Assembly (NCBI GenBank): GCA_030035585.1
Contig: CM057477.1
Coordinates: 56,277,447-56,341,446, forward strand
Source: Dugong dugon
Lineage: Eukaryota > Chordata > Mammalia > Sirenia > Dugongidae
DNA: 64,000 nt
Direction of reading: 5' to 3'
Shown here: positions 34,211-46,737 of the stretch, piece by piece
Layout of the letters: each line of letters begins with the position of its first letter
Numbering within the stretch: the stretch's first letter is position 1
Notes under the pieces: model-generated
Database searches by the model: none
What the model saw: the letters and a program-made list of their open reading frames with translations, nothing else
What the model was told of the DNA's origin: nothing
Position numbers and translations under genes: made by a program

Positions 34211-34980
34211 TAGTGAGATAATAGAAGACAAAGACGTGATGTCCTCTGAGTCAAATGAACGAAATTTTTCAAAGACGGATTGATTGTGCAAAGATAGGTG
34301 ATAGATCAAGATAAGAACTGTGAACTGACCATTGAATTTAATGATATAAAGTTAAATTTTAAGTTTAAAAGGGAAATTTAAATAATATGATTGAGTCTAA
34401 AGCCAGAATGGAGTAGGTTTAAGAGAGAATGGGAGATGAGGAGACAATGAGTATGAATCTTTCAAGGAATTTTACTGTAAAGGAGGAAAGATAAAAGGGA
34501 TGACATCCAGAGGGGGAATTGTGGTGAAAAGGGAGCTTTTTTGTTTGTTTTCAGATAAGAAAATAACAGCATTTTGAATGTTGATGGGAATAATAAAATG
34601 CCAATCAAAAAACAATAATTTGTGAAAGAAAGGGAAAAATGATCTGAGTGGTGCCCTCAAGTAGGCAAGAGATGATGAGATCTATTATACAATTGGAAAA
34701 ATTGGCCTCAGGTAGGAGTGTGGACAGTTTTTGTATAAATACAGAAGAAAAGACAGAAAGTATGGGGGCTAATTACAGTAGATGAGTAGATGCAGTGGGG
34801 GGGATTTGTGGAATTCTCTTTTGTTTGTGTCTTTTGTGTGAAAAAGTAAGCAAAGTCTTCAGCTGAAAATGAAAATGGGACATAAGATGTTGAAAAGCTT
34901 GATGGGAGAAATGTAAAATATAGTGATCTAGGAATATAAAAAGTTAGCGAATTAGTGAAACCAACGTGATTACTGGGCAT
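34211..34980 (-). repeat. Ancient repeat, right part
   Basis: gggatgacatccagaggggg, gaatgttgatgggaataata, attggcctcaggtaggagtg: continues the ancient repeat broken by the L1-derived unit. The right edge is unclear. Confidence 0.4.
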
Positions 34981-35257
34981 CATAAGTAAGGTTAAGGTTC
35001 AAGAGTATAAAATGTGAACTGAAACAAGGTGGTTGTGAAATTTTCTGTAACCATCTCAAGCTTTCCAGGTATAGGCAAAGAGTAGATGAAAATTTAATTT
35101 ACTAATGTTGGCATTTTGTCAAGTGGCAATGATAAATCAAGAGAGTGGAAAGGAACTGAGGGTATAAGCAAAGAAGTGATTATCATGATTCACCCTGGAA
35201 TTTAATCTGGGTAACAAGAGAAGAGAATGAGTGATCATGAAAAGTTGATAGGATCAG
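34981..35257. other. No feature recognised
   Basis: Purine-rich sequence; may be more of the ancient repeat. Confidence 0.35.
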
Positions 35258-35883
35258 TGTGGTGAGACTAATTACATTTGTGTGTGGCCTTTCTAGCCAT
35301 GGTCTTGTATCTCCCACCCAGGTGATTGGGCAGGACTGAGTGATAGGGTAATTGTGGCCTACCAAGAGGATGGATCAGTTTTGCCTTAAAAGAGAGCCAA
35401 TTCCAGAGCAGAGAGGAGGAGCCCGCTACCACCAAGGAAGGAGAGACCAGCAGCAGAGAGCCAGTGGTAGAGATCTGGCAGTGGGAGACGGTATGGTGGA
35501 TTTCCTGGTCTGTGGAGCAAGAAAGCTGAGTGCCTTTGGCCAGGGAGAGATGTACCTGTGAGCATGGCTGGGAAGATGCTATCCTGATGGAAGAACTGTA
35601 TCTTGAATGTTCCTGAGCCTGAATTGTAACTGTTACTTCCCTAATAAACTCCATAATTGTAAATGTCATCTGTGAGTTCTGTGTGGCCATTGCAATGAGT
35701 CATTGAACCCAGCAGAAAAGTAGGGTGTGCTGTGGGAGGGACAGTTAGTGTTAGAATTGGTAAAGAGGGCAAAGAGAGGAAGCATGTCTGACCCCCGCCT
35801 CATAGGGGTCAGCCTTGGGCCGTTGATTTTGATTCTCATTCTCCCTAGTGAAGTTGTAGGAGGTCAGACATGCCATTTTTACA
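35258..35883 (+). mobile_element. LTR-like element, copy C, with target duplication
   Basis: 626 bp from tgtggtgagactaattac to gccatttttaca. Flanked by atcag (35253-35257) and atcaa (35884-35888). It has the family landmarks tggcctttctagccatggtc, tgatggaagaactgtatctt, ttccctaataaactccataa and gaacccagcagaaaagtagg. TG...CA ends and a 5-bp duplication support a solo LTR. The minus-strand frame of 140 codons (35268-35690) is antisense to it and is not a gene. Confidence 0.75.
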
Positions 35884-36332
35884 ATCAAGGAATTGGTCAA
35901 AAGATTGTCATAGTGGGTGTGCTTGATGTAATAAACTTATAAAACAGGTGAAGATAGTAATAGAAGTGGATGTTTATAATGTACATTATAGAACATTATA
36001 GCTAACAGTAATGAAAATCTAAGGCATCGCTACTCAAAAAATCGGTGGTGAATGTCCAATTTTTGAAATTTCTAATTAGTCAAGGACTGATACTTTAAAA
36101 ATGCATTAAAAATGAATTCCTGAGGAAATTAAAACAAAAAGACAAACAGAACACGAGTGCCTGTGATGGTCCATGGACTTTTACAAGTCTGTAATGAGAT
36201 GAGTACAAAAATTGAGAATAAACATTGAGAAACTTCTATAGCAAGCTGACAGGTTTTCATGGCCACCCACTAAGGCATGCATTTCCCAGTTTCCCTTACT
36301 GGTAGGTATAACCGTGAAACAAAGACCTGGCC
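35884..36332. other. No confidently named feature
   Basis: ctaaggcatcgctactcaaa and atggtccatggacttttaca hint at an old MER-type DNA transposon, too weak to assign. Confidence 0.35.
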
Positions 36333-36528
36333 AGAAGGGTTTGAGAGGAAGTGATGTCTGCAAAGTTCAAGTGATGCCTTTAAAAAGAAGAGATGCATGC
36401 CCATAGCTTTGTATGCTTCTCTTCTTCACTAGAAGGGTTTGAGAGGAAGTGATGTCTGCAAAGTTCAAGTGATGCCTTTAAAAAGAAGAGATGCATGCCC
36501 ATAGCTTTGTATGCTTCTCTTCTTCACT
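36333..36528 (+). repeat. Perfect 98-bp tandem duplication
   Basis: Two copies, 36333-36430 and 36431-36528, identical base for base as read here, both from agaagggtttgagaggaagt to atgcttctcttcttcact. The sequence after the second copy begins agaa, so the duplication shares a 4-base microhomology. The underlying sequence looks like an ancient interspersed repeat. Confidence 0.92.
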
Positions 36529-36689
36529 AGAATTGTAATATGATGGTAGCAGCTATAGAAGTCATTTTGGACCACAAGATGGTAGCCTGGAATTAAAAAT
36601 GGCAAAACAGTAAGAGAGCTAGAATCTGGATCCCAAATATCATGCAGCCAACAATCCCAAATACTGTGTAGCCTCCGGAATACTTATAA

Positions 36690-38208
36690 CATTTTATCTT
36701 TTTTCTTTAAAATAACTATTTTATAGAAATATAGATAGAAAATATACATAGGAGAACATACAACCATTTCACAATTTCTACATGTACAGTTCAATGACAT
36801 TAGTTACATTCTTCACATTGTGTCATCATTCTCGCTATCCATATTGTTTCACCACCAACTGATTTAGACTTACTACCCCTAAACATCTCATCTAAGATTT
36901 AGAGTTACGGTTGTCAATTTGATCTCATATAGATAACTCTTTACGAATGCTATGCTCAAGGTGAACATACTTTGCTAATTTAGCTAAACTGTTGTTCATT
37001 TTAAAGATGATTTCAGGGGATAGTTTTGGTTCAAGGTATAAAGATTTTCTCATGGCAATAGATTTAGGGGTATCTCGGTCTCAATGGGTCCAGTAAGTCT
37101 GGATTCTGTAAGAATTTGAAATTCTGTTCCACGTTCACCTCCCCCCCCTTTTGATCCATATTTATCTGTTGAGTTCTTGATCAAAATAGTCAGCAATGGT
37201 AGCTGGTCACCATCTAGTTCTGTCTCATGGCAAAGGAGGCAGTAGCTCATGAAGACAGGTCTGCAATCCGGTTCCTTTTTCTGTTCCCGGATCTCTTTCT
37301 TCCCCACTTACCCCAAGAGAATAGAGACCAATTGCTGTATCTTGGGTGGCCTCTCACAATCTTTTAACACTCCAGGAACTACTCACCAAACTAGGGGGAA
37401 GAACAGGATCTCTAAAAACAATATTAGGCCAATTACTGGACAGTCCTAGTAAGCCATGACCCTAAACCTTTGAAGTTAAAAACTAATACCATGAGGTGTT
37501 TGGTTGTGCCTAAGTAGTTTCAACAACAATATTCTCTTTTTGTTTTGTTTTGTTTTGGTTGCTGTTGTTATAAAATTATAACACAATATTTGCCTATTTC
37601 TGGTGTACAACTTTGTGATATCGGTTACATTAATCAAGTTGTGTAATGCTTACTCTTAATGTCGATATTCCCATCACTATAAACAAAAACTCTACTGCTT
37701 CCCAGAGAATGATTCCCGCTCTTCCTCCCCCTCCTGCCCAAGGTAACCACTAATAACCATTGTTCTCTGTACATTTACCTACTCTTGTTATTTCGTATAA
37801 GAGGTCATACAGTATTATTCTTTTTGTGACTGACCTATTTCACTCAGTATAATGTCTTTGAGCTTCACCCATGTTTTACCCTGTGTCAGGACTTCATTTC
37901 TCTTAATGTCTGAGAAGTATTCCATTGTATTTATATACCACATTTTGAATATTAATTCATCTGTTGATGGGAACTTAGATTTTTTTCTACGTTTTGCTAT
38001 TATGAATAGTGCTGCAATGAACGTACGTGTGCATATGGCTATGTCACTGCTTTTAGGTCCCTAGTTATATATCTAGGAGTGGAATTGCTGGGTCATATGG
38101 TAGGTCTGTTTTTAATTTTTTGAGGAATTGCCACACTGTTTTCCACAACTGTTTTACCATTTTAACATTCCCCACCAGCAGTGGGTTATGATCTCCTCAC
38201 ATCCTCTA
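36690..38208 (-). mobile_element. Old L1, 3' UTR and ORF2 end, part 1
   Basis: aatatacataggagaacata, acagttcaatgacattagtt, gtaaccactaataaccattg, aggtcatacagtattattct, gaggaattgccacactgttt, tttccacaactgttttacca: a minus-strand L1 3' region. A stretch of about 500 bp at 36,990-37,500 resembles the 3' UTR of the full-length L1 at 11.4 kb. It is interrupted at about 38,209. Confidence 0.7.
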
Positions 38209-39405
38209 TTTATACATACACTGTTATGTGACCCTAATTGCTCTCCCTATACAGTGACAACACAGTCCTCATTTCCACCCCTGATTTCCCGTGTCCATTC
38301 AACTACATCCTGACCCTCTCTGCCTTCTCATCTCACCTCTGGGCAGGAGCTGCCCATTTAGTCTTATGTATCTACTTGACCTAAGAAGCACACTATTTAC
38401 AAGTGTCATTTTATGTCCCATAGTCCAGTCTAAAGAGTTGGCCTTGGGAATGGTTTTAGTGTTGGGTTGACAGAGACTCCAAGGACCATGCTTTCTGGGG
38501 TTCTTCCAGTCTCACTCAGACCATTAGGTCTGGCCTTTTTACTAGAATTTGAGTTCCGCACCCCGCTTTTCTCCTGCTCTGTCAGGAACTCTCTGTTGTG
38601 TTCCCTGTCAGGGTGGTAATTGGTGGTAGCTGGGCACCATCTAGTTCTACTGGTCTCAGGCTGATGCAGTCTCCAGTTTATGTGGCCCTTTCTGTCTGCT
38701 GGACTAATACTTTCCTTGTGATTTTAGTGTTCTTCATTCTCCATTACTCCAGGTGAGTTGGGACCAATTGATGCATCTTAGATGGCCACTCACTAGCTTT
38801 TAAGACCCCAAACGCTACTCACCTAAGTAGGATGCAGAACATTTTCTTAATAAACTTTGTTATGCCAATTGACCTTGATGTCCCCTGAAAGCATGGTCCC
38901 CACAACTCCACCCCTGCTACTCTGTCCCTTGAAGAGTTTGGTTGTGTTTCAGAAACCTCTTAGCTTTGGTTTAGTCCAGTTCTGCTGGCTTCCCCTGTAG
39001 TGTGTGTGTCCTTCCCTTCACCTAAGATAATTCTTATCTACTATCTAGTTAGTGAATCACCCTCTCCCTCCCTCCCCACCCTCATAACCATCAAAGAATG
39101 TTTTCTTCTGTGTTCAAACCTTTTCTTGAGTTCTTATAATAGTGGTCTTATACAATATTTGTCCTTTTGTGACTGACTAAATTCAGTCAGCATAATGCCT
39201 TCCAGATTCCTCTATGTTATAAGATGTTTCATGGCTTCATCATTGTTCTTTATCATTGTGTAATATTCCATTGTGTGAATATACTACAAGTTGTTTATCC
39301 ATTCATCCATTGATGGGCACCTAGGTTATTTCCATTTTTTTGCTACCATGAACAGTGCTGCAGTGAACATGGATATGCATTTATCTATTCGTATGACAGC
39401 TCTTG
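38209..39405 (-). mobile_element. Younger L1 3' end nested in the older L1
   Basis: tctcacctctgggcaggagc, ctggggttcttccagtctca, gactaatactttccttgtga, gctttgttatgccaattgacc-like, ataatgccttccagattcct. It is the antisense of the L1 3' end at 50151-51508 phrase by phrase. The ORF2 sequence of the older L1 resumes at about 39,406. 5'-truncated. Confidence 0.72.
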
Positions 39406-41036
39406 TGAACATTAAGCTTTATGAATATAAGTATTTAATTTTTATGAGGTCTCAGTGATCTATTTTGTCTTCTGCTGCTCATATATTAGTTGCTGTATTT
39501 GATAATTTATCATTCAAAAAAAGCTAGGTCCCATAGCTTTGCCCCTATATGTTCTTTCAGGAACTTTATGGTTTTAGATTTAGCATTTAGGTTCTTGATC
39601 CACTTTGAATTAGTTTTTGTGTACTGCATGAAAGATGGATCTTACTTCATTCTTCTGCTTGTGGAAGTTTTACCTGCACTGTTTGTTGAAGAGACTGTTC
39701 CTTTCTCATTGACTATTCTTAACACCCTTGTCAAAAATCACTTGACCATAGACACATGGATCTATTTCTGGGATCCCAATTCTATTTAATTGGTCTGTGT
39801 GTCTATCATTAAACCATTTCCAGGCTGTTTTGATTACTGTAGCTGTGTAGTATACTTTAAAATTGGGAAGTGTGAGGCCTGCTACTTTGTTATTCATCTT
39901 CCAAATTGCTTTGACTATTCAGAGTCTCGTGTTTCCAGGTAAAGCTGAGAATTAGTTTTTCCATTTCTGTAAAAAATGCTGTTGGAATTTTGATCAGGAT
40001 TGCTTTGAATCTATAGATAGCTGTGGGTAGTATTACATTTTAACAATACTAAGTCGTCCAATCCAGTAGCACAGAATCTCTTTCGTTTATTTACATCTGT
40101 CTTTGTCTCTTGCAGCAATGCTTCTTAGTTTTCATTGTATAAGTCCTTTATATCCCTGGTTAGGTTTATTCCTAGATATTTTATTCTTTTAGCAGCTATT
40201 TTAAATGGAATTGTTTTCTTGATTTCTTTTTCAGATTTCTCCTTGTTGGTGTATAGAAACCCAAATGATTTTTTGTGAGTTTTGATCTTGTACCCTGCAA
40301 CACTGCTGAATTCTTCTATTAGTTCTAGCACCATTTTTGTGGATTCTTGGGATTTTCTGTATACTGAATCATGTCATCTGCGAATAGCGATAATTTCTTC
40401 CTTTCCAGCGTAGCTACATTTTGTTTCATTTTCTTTCCTTATTGCTCTGGCTAGGTCTTTCAGTACTATATTGAATAGAATTGGTCATAGCAGGCATCCT
40501 TGTCTCATTCCCATTTTCAAGGGAAGGTTCTCAGTCTTTCTCCATTGAGTACAATGTTGGCAGTTGCTTTTTCATAGATGCCCTTAAACATGTTGAGGAT
40601 CTTCCCTTCTATTTCTATCTTGTTGAAAGTTTTTATCAGTAAAAGGTGTTGGAGTTTACCAGTGCTTTTCTGTGTTGAACTCGTCCTTGCATGTCTGCAA
40701 TAAATCCCACTTGGTCATGGTGTCTAATTCTTTTAATATGTTGTTGGTTTCTGTTAACTAGTATTTTGTTGAGAATTTATACATCTACATTAATGAAGGA
40801 TATAGGTGTGTAGTTTTCTTTTCTTATGATAGCTTTTTCTGGCTTTCATATCAGGACAATGCTGGTTTCATAAAATGAGTTAGGGATTTTTCTTCTTCTA
40901 TATTTTGGACTAGTTTTAACAGAGTTGGTGCCAATTCTTCTCTGAATGTTTAGTAAAATTCCCCAGTGAAGCTGTCTTGTCCAGGGTTTTTTGTTGTTAT
41001 TGTTTGGAGGTTTTAAACTTTTATCTTATTTATACT
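39406..41036 (-). mobile_element. Old L1, ORF2 part, continued
   Basis: atgttctttcaggaacttta, ggttcttgatccactttgaa, caggctgttttgattactgt, gattgctttgaatctataga, ttcctagatattttattctt, tcatgtcatctgcgaatagc, ctccccagtgaagctgtc-like: antisense L1 ORF2. Frames are broken; short minus-strand pieces such as [19 protein letters not shown] (39706-39897) and SVAGYKIKTHKKSFGFLYTN (40125-40334) are parts of the RT and its C-terminal region. Confidence 0.78.
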
Positions 41037-41721
41037 AATGTTATTTAGATATTCCTTATAGAAGCAGAACATGTCCAAACTGATGAATTCTATAATTTTT
41101 GCTTTACTTGATTTTGTTTTCATTTAAAAATTTTTGCAATAACATCTCCTTATAGTTTTAATTAATATTTCCCTGATTTTTACTGTGGTTAAACACATTT
41201 TCTTATGGTACCTGATAATTCATTTTTCCTCTTCTGTTAAATGCCATTTCATGTATTTTGCTATTTTTCCCCACCAATGGACATATGCCTTTTACCTTAT
41301 TAAACAAACAAAAAACCAAATAACAAACCTTTATATATTTTGTAAACTAGTCCTTTGCCAGTTTTTTATATATATATATATAATATATATAATATTAGTT
41401 CCCTGTTTCTGGCTTATGATTTTACTTTCTTTATGATATAGGTGTTATATGTGAAGTTATTATTTTAATGTACAACAATTTACCATCTTTTTCTTTTATG
41501 GTTAATTTTTCACACCTAACCAAATGTTATATTTAATGTTATATTTTAACAAAATGTTTAAAGTTTTACCTTTCACACTTATGTATATAATACATCTGCA
41601 ATTTATTTTTGTGTATATTATAAGATAAAGCTCGTCTTTTTTTTCCCTCATGGATAACTGATTTTTTAAGCACTAATTAATAAATAGAAAATCATTTTAT
41701 TTCTATCCCCTAAGTATAGCA

Positions 41722-41927
41722 TCTGAATGGTGCATGCAGTTAAGCACTGGACTACTAGCCTTAAGGATGGTGGTCTGAACCCACCCAGAGGCACCTCAGA
41801 AGACAAGCCTATGCTTCCAAAATGTCACAGACTTGAAAACCCTAAGGAGCAGTTCTACTCAGCACACGTGGGTTGCCATGAGTCGAAAATGACTTGATGG
41901 AAATTAACAACACAACAACATAAGCTA
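41722..41927 (+). mobile_element. AfroSINE, long variant
   Basis: Head gaatggtgcatgcagttaag, insert acccagaggcacctcagaag, aaaaccctaaggagcag, tail gggttgccatgagtcgaaaa then attaacaacacaacaaca, an AAC-rich end like that of the RTE. Confidence 0.82.
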
Positions 41928-43297
41928 TGTATTTCTCTCAGTATCTTTATCAATACCATGACATTATAGTTGAAATTGTTTTGTAATGATTAGTTATCTG
42001 TTAGACCAAGATTACTTACCTTGTTCTTATTCCTTGAGAGTGTCTTAGCTATTCTTCATCTTTATGTTTCCATAAAAATTTTAGATACAGCTTCACAAGT
42101 TTCACACACACACAAAACTGTTATTGGAATTTTCCCTTAAATTGTCTTAGATACATTTATTAATTTGGGGAATATAGACTTCTTTAAATAAGAGCCTTCC
42201 TATCCATGCACATGGTAAACCTCTCCACTTAATTGACGTTTTATTTAATGCCTTTTTATCAATTTCTGTGTTTTTTCCGTTAATTTCTTACACCTCTTAA
42301 TTAGTTATATACTACGGCACAATCTTAATTTTTAGGACTTTTAAGAGTAATCTTATATATATTTTCTCATTCTTAGTTTTCTGGGATACAGAGATAAAGT
42401 TGACATTTGGTTTATTTTATAATTAAACGTATATTGCTAATTGGAGAAGCTCAAAGGACAAATTATCTACAAATTATAAAATTTTGGTTTCTGCTATTCT
42501 AATTCTTCAGTTTTTTTTTTCCTTATATTGGTTGATGGTAATATATAACAATATAAAATAATTTTTCATGGTGGACATTGTTTAGTTCTTATTTTTAAAG
42601 GTGATACTTGCAGTATTTTATCACTAATATGTTTTTATTTTAGGCTTTTTTAGTAGATACTATATGAGTTTAATGAAATTACCTTTAATTCCTAGTTTTC
42701 AAAGAATTTTTATTATAAATTACATTTCATTGAATGTCTTTTCTTAATATGTTTTAAATTTCTTCTTTAATAATTTAATATGAGTATTTTCATTTATAGA
42801 TTTTATAATGTTAAATCAACTTTACGTTTCTTGGATAAACTTGGTTAAGCTGAATAATGCCCTTTTTTATTTATGCTTAATATCTATTGCTGAATTTAAT
42901 ATTCCACTGGATATAGTTTTCCATTATTATAGTGCCTTTGTTTTTTGTTAACAAAGTTACAATAGTTTTATAAATTGAGTTGGAGAAGGTTCTTCTTTTT
43001 AATCTCTGGAAGCATTCATATAATATGAAATGATCTTTTCCTTGAATGTTTGTTGGGAAAAATAAAAGAGATACAGTAATAGACTCTGGGAAACTTGCTT
43101 TCTTTCTGGGAGAAAAATATTTAACTTCATTAATAGATGTAGGACTGAAGATTTTATACTTCTAGTGAATTAATTTTAATAAGATGTATTTTTTTAATTA
43201 GTTCATTCTTTCAGAATTTGTTGAAATAACATTACATATTATTTTTTCTTGATACTGTAATATTTACTAATTGAAATCTAATATTTAATCATTTAAA

Positions 43298-43345
43298 AGG
43301 GTCACTATGAGTTGGAATTGACTCAACAGCAATGGGTTTTGTTTT
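43298..43345 (+). mobile_element. AfroSINE tail-only fragment
   Basis: gggtcactatgagttggaat, tgactcaacagcaatgggtt is the last ~45 bases of AfroSINE with nothing of the body before it. Confidence 0.7.
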
Positions 43346-44295
43346 AAAATACTCTTTAAAAACTGCTGTGTATGGAGTCATTCACTTCTAATATATTTTT
43401 GAATTGCATCTGCTTTCTTTTCTCAATTATGATAGAGACTAGTTAATGTCCTAAGATTTAAAGGGATCAATATGAACCCTTGATGATTCTGTTTAATCTT
43501 TGTATTTATTTCATTATTTTCTAATATTTTGATATTAATTTTTTAATTCTAATTCATTTGGTGGTTAATCTGCTTTTTGTTTTCTAACATTTAGTTGGGT
43601 GCTTACGTTATTAATTTTTATCCTTTATTATTTTCTTCAATTAGCATTTAAAGCTAAATATTTTCTTCAAAATGTCATTCTTACTGCATCCTACAAGTTT
43701 CGTTATGTAGCACTTTCATTACTACTCCTTTTTATTTATTTTACATTTTATTGACATTTTTGACCCATGAGTTATTTAGATAACTCATTTTAATATATAT
43801 AGGTATATTTTAATTCCCAAATGCAAGAATATTTTTCCCTTTTATTATTTTTTAAAATACTTTATAGTTTATGTATTAGACAGAGAAAGTATTCTAAATG
43901 ATACAGATTCATTTAATAATTTTGAGAATTACATTATAGCTTAATTTCCAGTCAATATTAATAAATGCTCTGTTAAATTAAAAAGTATCATAGTTGCATT
44001 ATTCTATATAAGCCTAATGAATGAATCTAAAGCCTCTTTGTTCTTAAGCATACTATAAAAATCTATATGAAAATTTATATTAAGGAAAAGTATATTAAGC
44101 TATGTAAAATACCTCCTACTCTGACGATAGATAGATAATTATTTCACTGTGGTTAAACCAATTTTTCCTCAATGTTTTTGAAGCTATTTAATTAGATACA
44201 TACATATGATACATTTTCTGTTAAATTGAAAAGTCTACCATTATTATACTAACCATATTTTCCTCTAGTAAGTATTCTTATTTTTCATATTTTTT

Positions 44296-44601
44296 TTTTT
44301 TGGTAATCTATTTATTTATTTTATTGTACTTCAGGTGAAGGCTTACAGAACAAATAGTTTCTCATGAAACAGAAGTACACATGTTGTTTTATGACATTGG
44401 TTAACAACCCCACAACATATCAAACCTCTAACTTCTCAACCTTTTTTTGGTGAAAATACACATAGCCAAAGATACACCATTTCAAAAATGTCTACATGCA
44501 CAATTCAGTGACATTGACTACGCTCTTCGAATTGTGCTGGTATTCTCACTTAAGATGAAGGCTTACAGAACAAAATAGTTTCTCATTTAACAGTTACTAC
44601 A
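44296..44601 (-). mobile_element. L1-type 3' UTR piece with doubled block, 5'-truncated
   Basis: The antisense of the 3' part of the unit at 32284-34190: cttcaggtgaaggcttacag, gaaacagaagtacacatgtt, gaaaatacacatagccaaag, then a second caggcttacag-like block (from about 44,540: cacttaagatgaaggcttac) where it is truncated. Flanked by tcatatttttt at 44285-44295 and 44602-44612. Confidence 0.78.
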
Positions 44602-44622
44602 TCATATTTTTTATATGCTAAT

Positions 44623-44780
44623 AGGATTCCTGGTTGCGCAGTGGTTAAGAGCTATGGCTGCTAACCAAAAGCTCGGCAGTTCAAATCCACAAATTACTCC
44701 TTGAAAACCCTATGGGGCATTTCTACTCTGTCACTATGTGTCAGAGTGGACTTGATGACAATAGATTTTGGGTTTTTAAT
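44623..44780 (+). mobile_element. AfroSINE, short variant
   Basis: Head aggattcctggttgcgcagt, ggttaagagctatggctgct, aaccaaaagctcggcagttc, aaaccctatggggcatttct, tail gtcactatgtgtcagagtgg. Confidence 0.88.
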
Positions 44781-45206
44781 ATGGGTATACGTGCTAAAGG
44801 TTTTTAGCTATCTTTGAACTTGCAAACTCTCTGTGGCCCTAGGTTTTAGGTTGATTCTTGTAATTAGTATATAAAAAAAGTTGATTTTTATCCACTCTGA
44901 TAATCCTTGTCTTTTAATCTGAGACTGCACTGTGTATAATGTTATTTTGACAACTTGTATATTTGGACTTTTATTTTACTACTTTATTTTAAGCTTATTA
45001 TTTGCTCCATATTTTCTACTATACTTTTCCACTTAGCATTTTTGTATGTTTATTTTTGGTTGATCTTTCACCTCATTCTTTTAACTTTCCCTACTAATTT
45101 GGAAGTTTACATTCTTTTTCTACTTTTTTATTAATTACTGCCTAAAATCTAAACCAGATTTAACTTAATTTCCATAGTTAAGCAATGGACATTTATTCCT
45201 CTAGAT

Positions 45207-45371
45207 AACTAAAAAAATAACCAAATCCGTTGCCATCGAGTTGATTCTGGCTCATAAAGACCCTATAGGACAGAGTAGAATGCCCCATAGGGTTTCCAAG
45301 GAGAGCCTGGTGGATTCGAACTGCCAGCCTTTTGGTTAGCAGCTATAGCTCTTAGCCACTATGCCTATAGG
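45207..45371 (-). mobile_element. AfroSINE, short variant
   Basis: Minus strand: aaataaccaaatccgttgcc, gagttgattctggctcataa, tgccccatagggtttccaag, aactgccagccttttggtta, head up to tgcctatagga. Confidence 0.88.
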
Positions 45372-46151
45372 ACTTAAAATACTTAAAATCAATCCTTTCT
45401 GATTTTTATGTTATTGCAATGTGGTAACTTAATTTTATATTTTTGCTAAACCCAGAAAATAAAATTATTTTAATTTTATAAAGAAAATTTTGTTTTCTTA
45501 GTCTTTTTTTGCATCTTAGATTTTCCCAATTTCTTACTCTAAATTAGATATTTTTCAAGCTCCTTTAGTTAGAGAAGGTGTCTTATTGATAAATTCAGTT
45601 TTTATTTGTCTGAACATGTCTTCATATTTCCTTCATTTTTGAAAAAAAATTCATCTCTGTATCGAATTATAGTTTGGTAGCTATTTGCTCTTGATCCTTA
45701 GAATCTATTGTCACACTATCTTCTGGCTTCCAGTCTATTGTTGAGACAGCAGTTGTCAGTAAATTTCTTTTACATCATTGTTGGTTTTGTTTTTTTTTTA
45801 TTGACAGCTTTTCATATATTCTCTTATAGTTTAGGTTTCTAAAGTGTTTAGTTTAGTAGTTTCATTACAATAAGTATAGATGTGCATTTCTCTTTAGTCT
45901 GTTTAGTATCTGTCATACTCCTTAATTTGAAGATTTATGATTTTCATCAATTCTGGAAAAGTCTTAGCCAATATTTCTTGAAATATTAATTTTTTAACTC
46001 TTCTGTTTATTTCTTCCATCTGAAACCTTAATTGGCCAAACTTTATCCTCCATATTTCTAAACCGTTTTCATAGTTTTCAACTTGTGAACTAATTTGGTG
46101 ACATTTTCTTCTCCTTATTCTGTCTTCAGTTTTTCTGTCCTTTATTCTTTT

Positions 46152-46155
<4 letters not shown>

Positions 46156-46182
<27 letters not shown>
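46156..46182. repeat. (TA)n microsatellite
   Basis: An uninterrupted TA run of about 13 units. The small open frame around it is coincidental. Confidence 0.85.
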
Positions 46183-46260
46183 CGTTAAATTTGATTTACT
46201 GTCAGATTTGCTGGCTATTTTTAATAGTCTCTTCTTTCTTCATCATATTTTTGTTATCCT

Positions 46261-46737
46261 TTAAATGTATAAAAGATAACTTATTTTACATTATGTAAAT
46301 GATACTTCTAATATATGAAGCACTTGTAAGTTTGATTATTCTCTTTATTTTTTTCTGCCAAATTGTAGGAAGGCATCCTACTTATTGGTATATTTTGTAA
46401 TTTTGATAGTAAGCTCATTTTTCAAAGAAAATAAAACTGTCAAATTATGTTAATGAAGTGTAAAATATTGACTTGAGGTTTTACCAGCAATAGAGATAAT
46501 ATGAATTAAAGACAACATGAGGATTGGCTTTAGGCGATGAATATTTACGTGTTATTATAAGATGTTTTCATTAAATGGGAAGGGATTTTTTGAATATTCT
46601 ATTAACCATATTGCTAGATAATAAAGTCCAGTTAGTCTTAACTAACATGACTGACAAGATAGGTATAACAAATTACATTAAACTATGTACTCTGAAAATA
46701 GTGACACATAAAGCATGTGACATTTATATATACGGAT
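46261..46737. other. AT-rich, no feature recognised
   Basis: No repeat that I can name and no gene. Confidence 0.4.

Larger units (their letters stand above)
41150..46260 (-). mobile_element. Ancient L1, several times interrupted
   Basis: The left part matches an old L1 3' end (ggttaaacacattttcttat, aatgccatttcatgtatttt). The middle and right parts match ORF2 read backwards (tcttactgcatcctacaagt, gacccatgagttatttagat, gataatccttgtcttttaat, tggcttccagtctattgttg). Very AT-rich and highly diverged. Interrupted by AfroSINEs at 41722, 43298 (tail), 44623 and 45207 and by an L1 3' UTR piece at 44296. No working frame. Confidence 0.6.

Noticed and set aside
35268-35690. 140-codon minus-strand open frame
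   Set aside because: Antisense to LTR copy C. Parts of the same reading appear in copies A and B with stops, so it is not under coding constraint.
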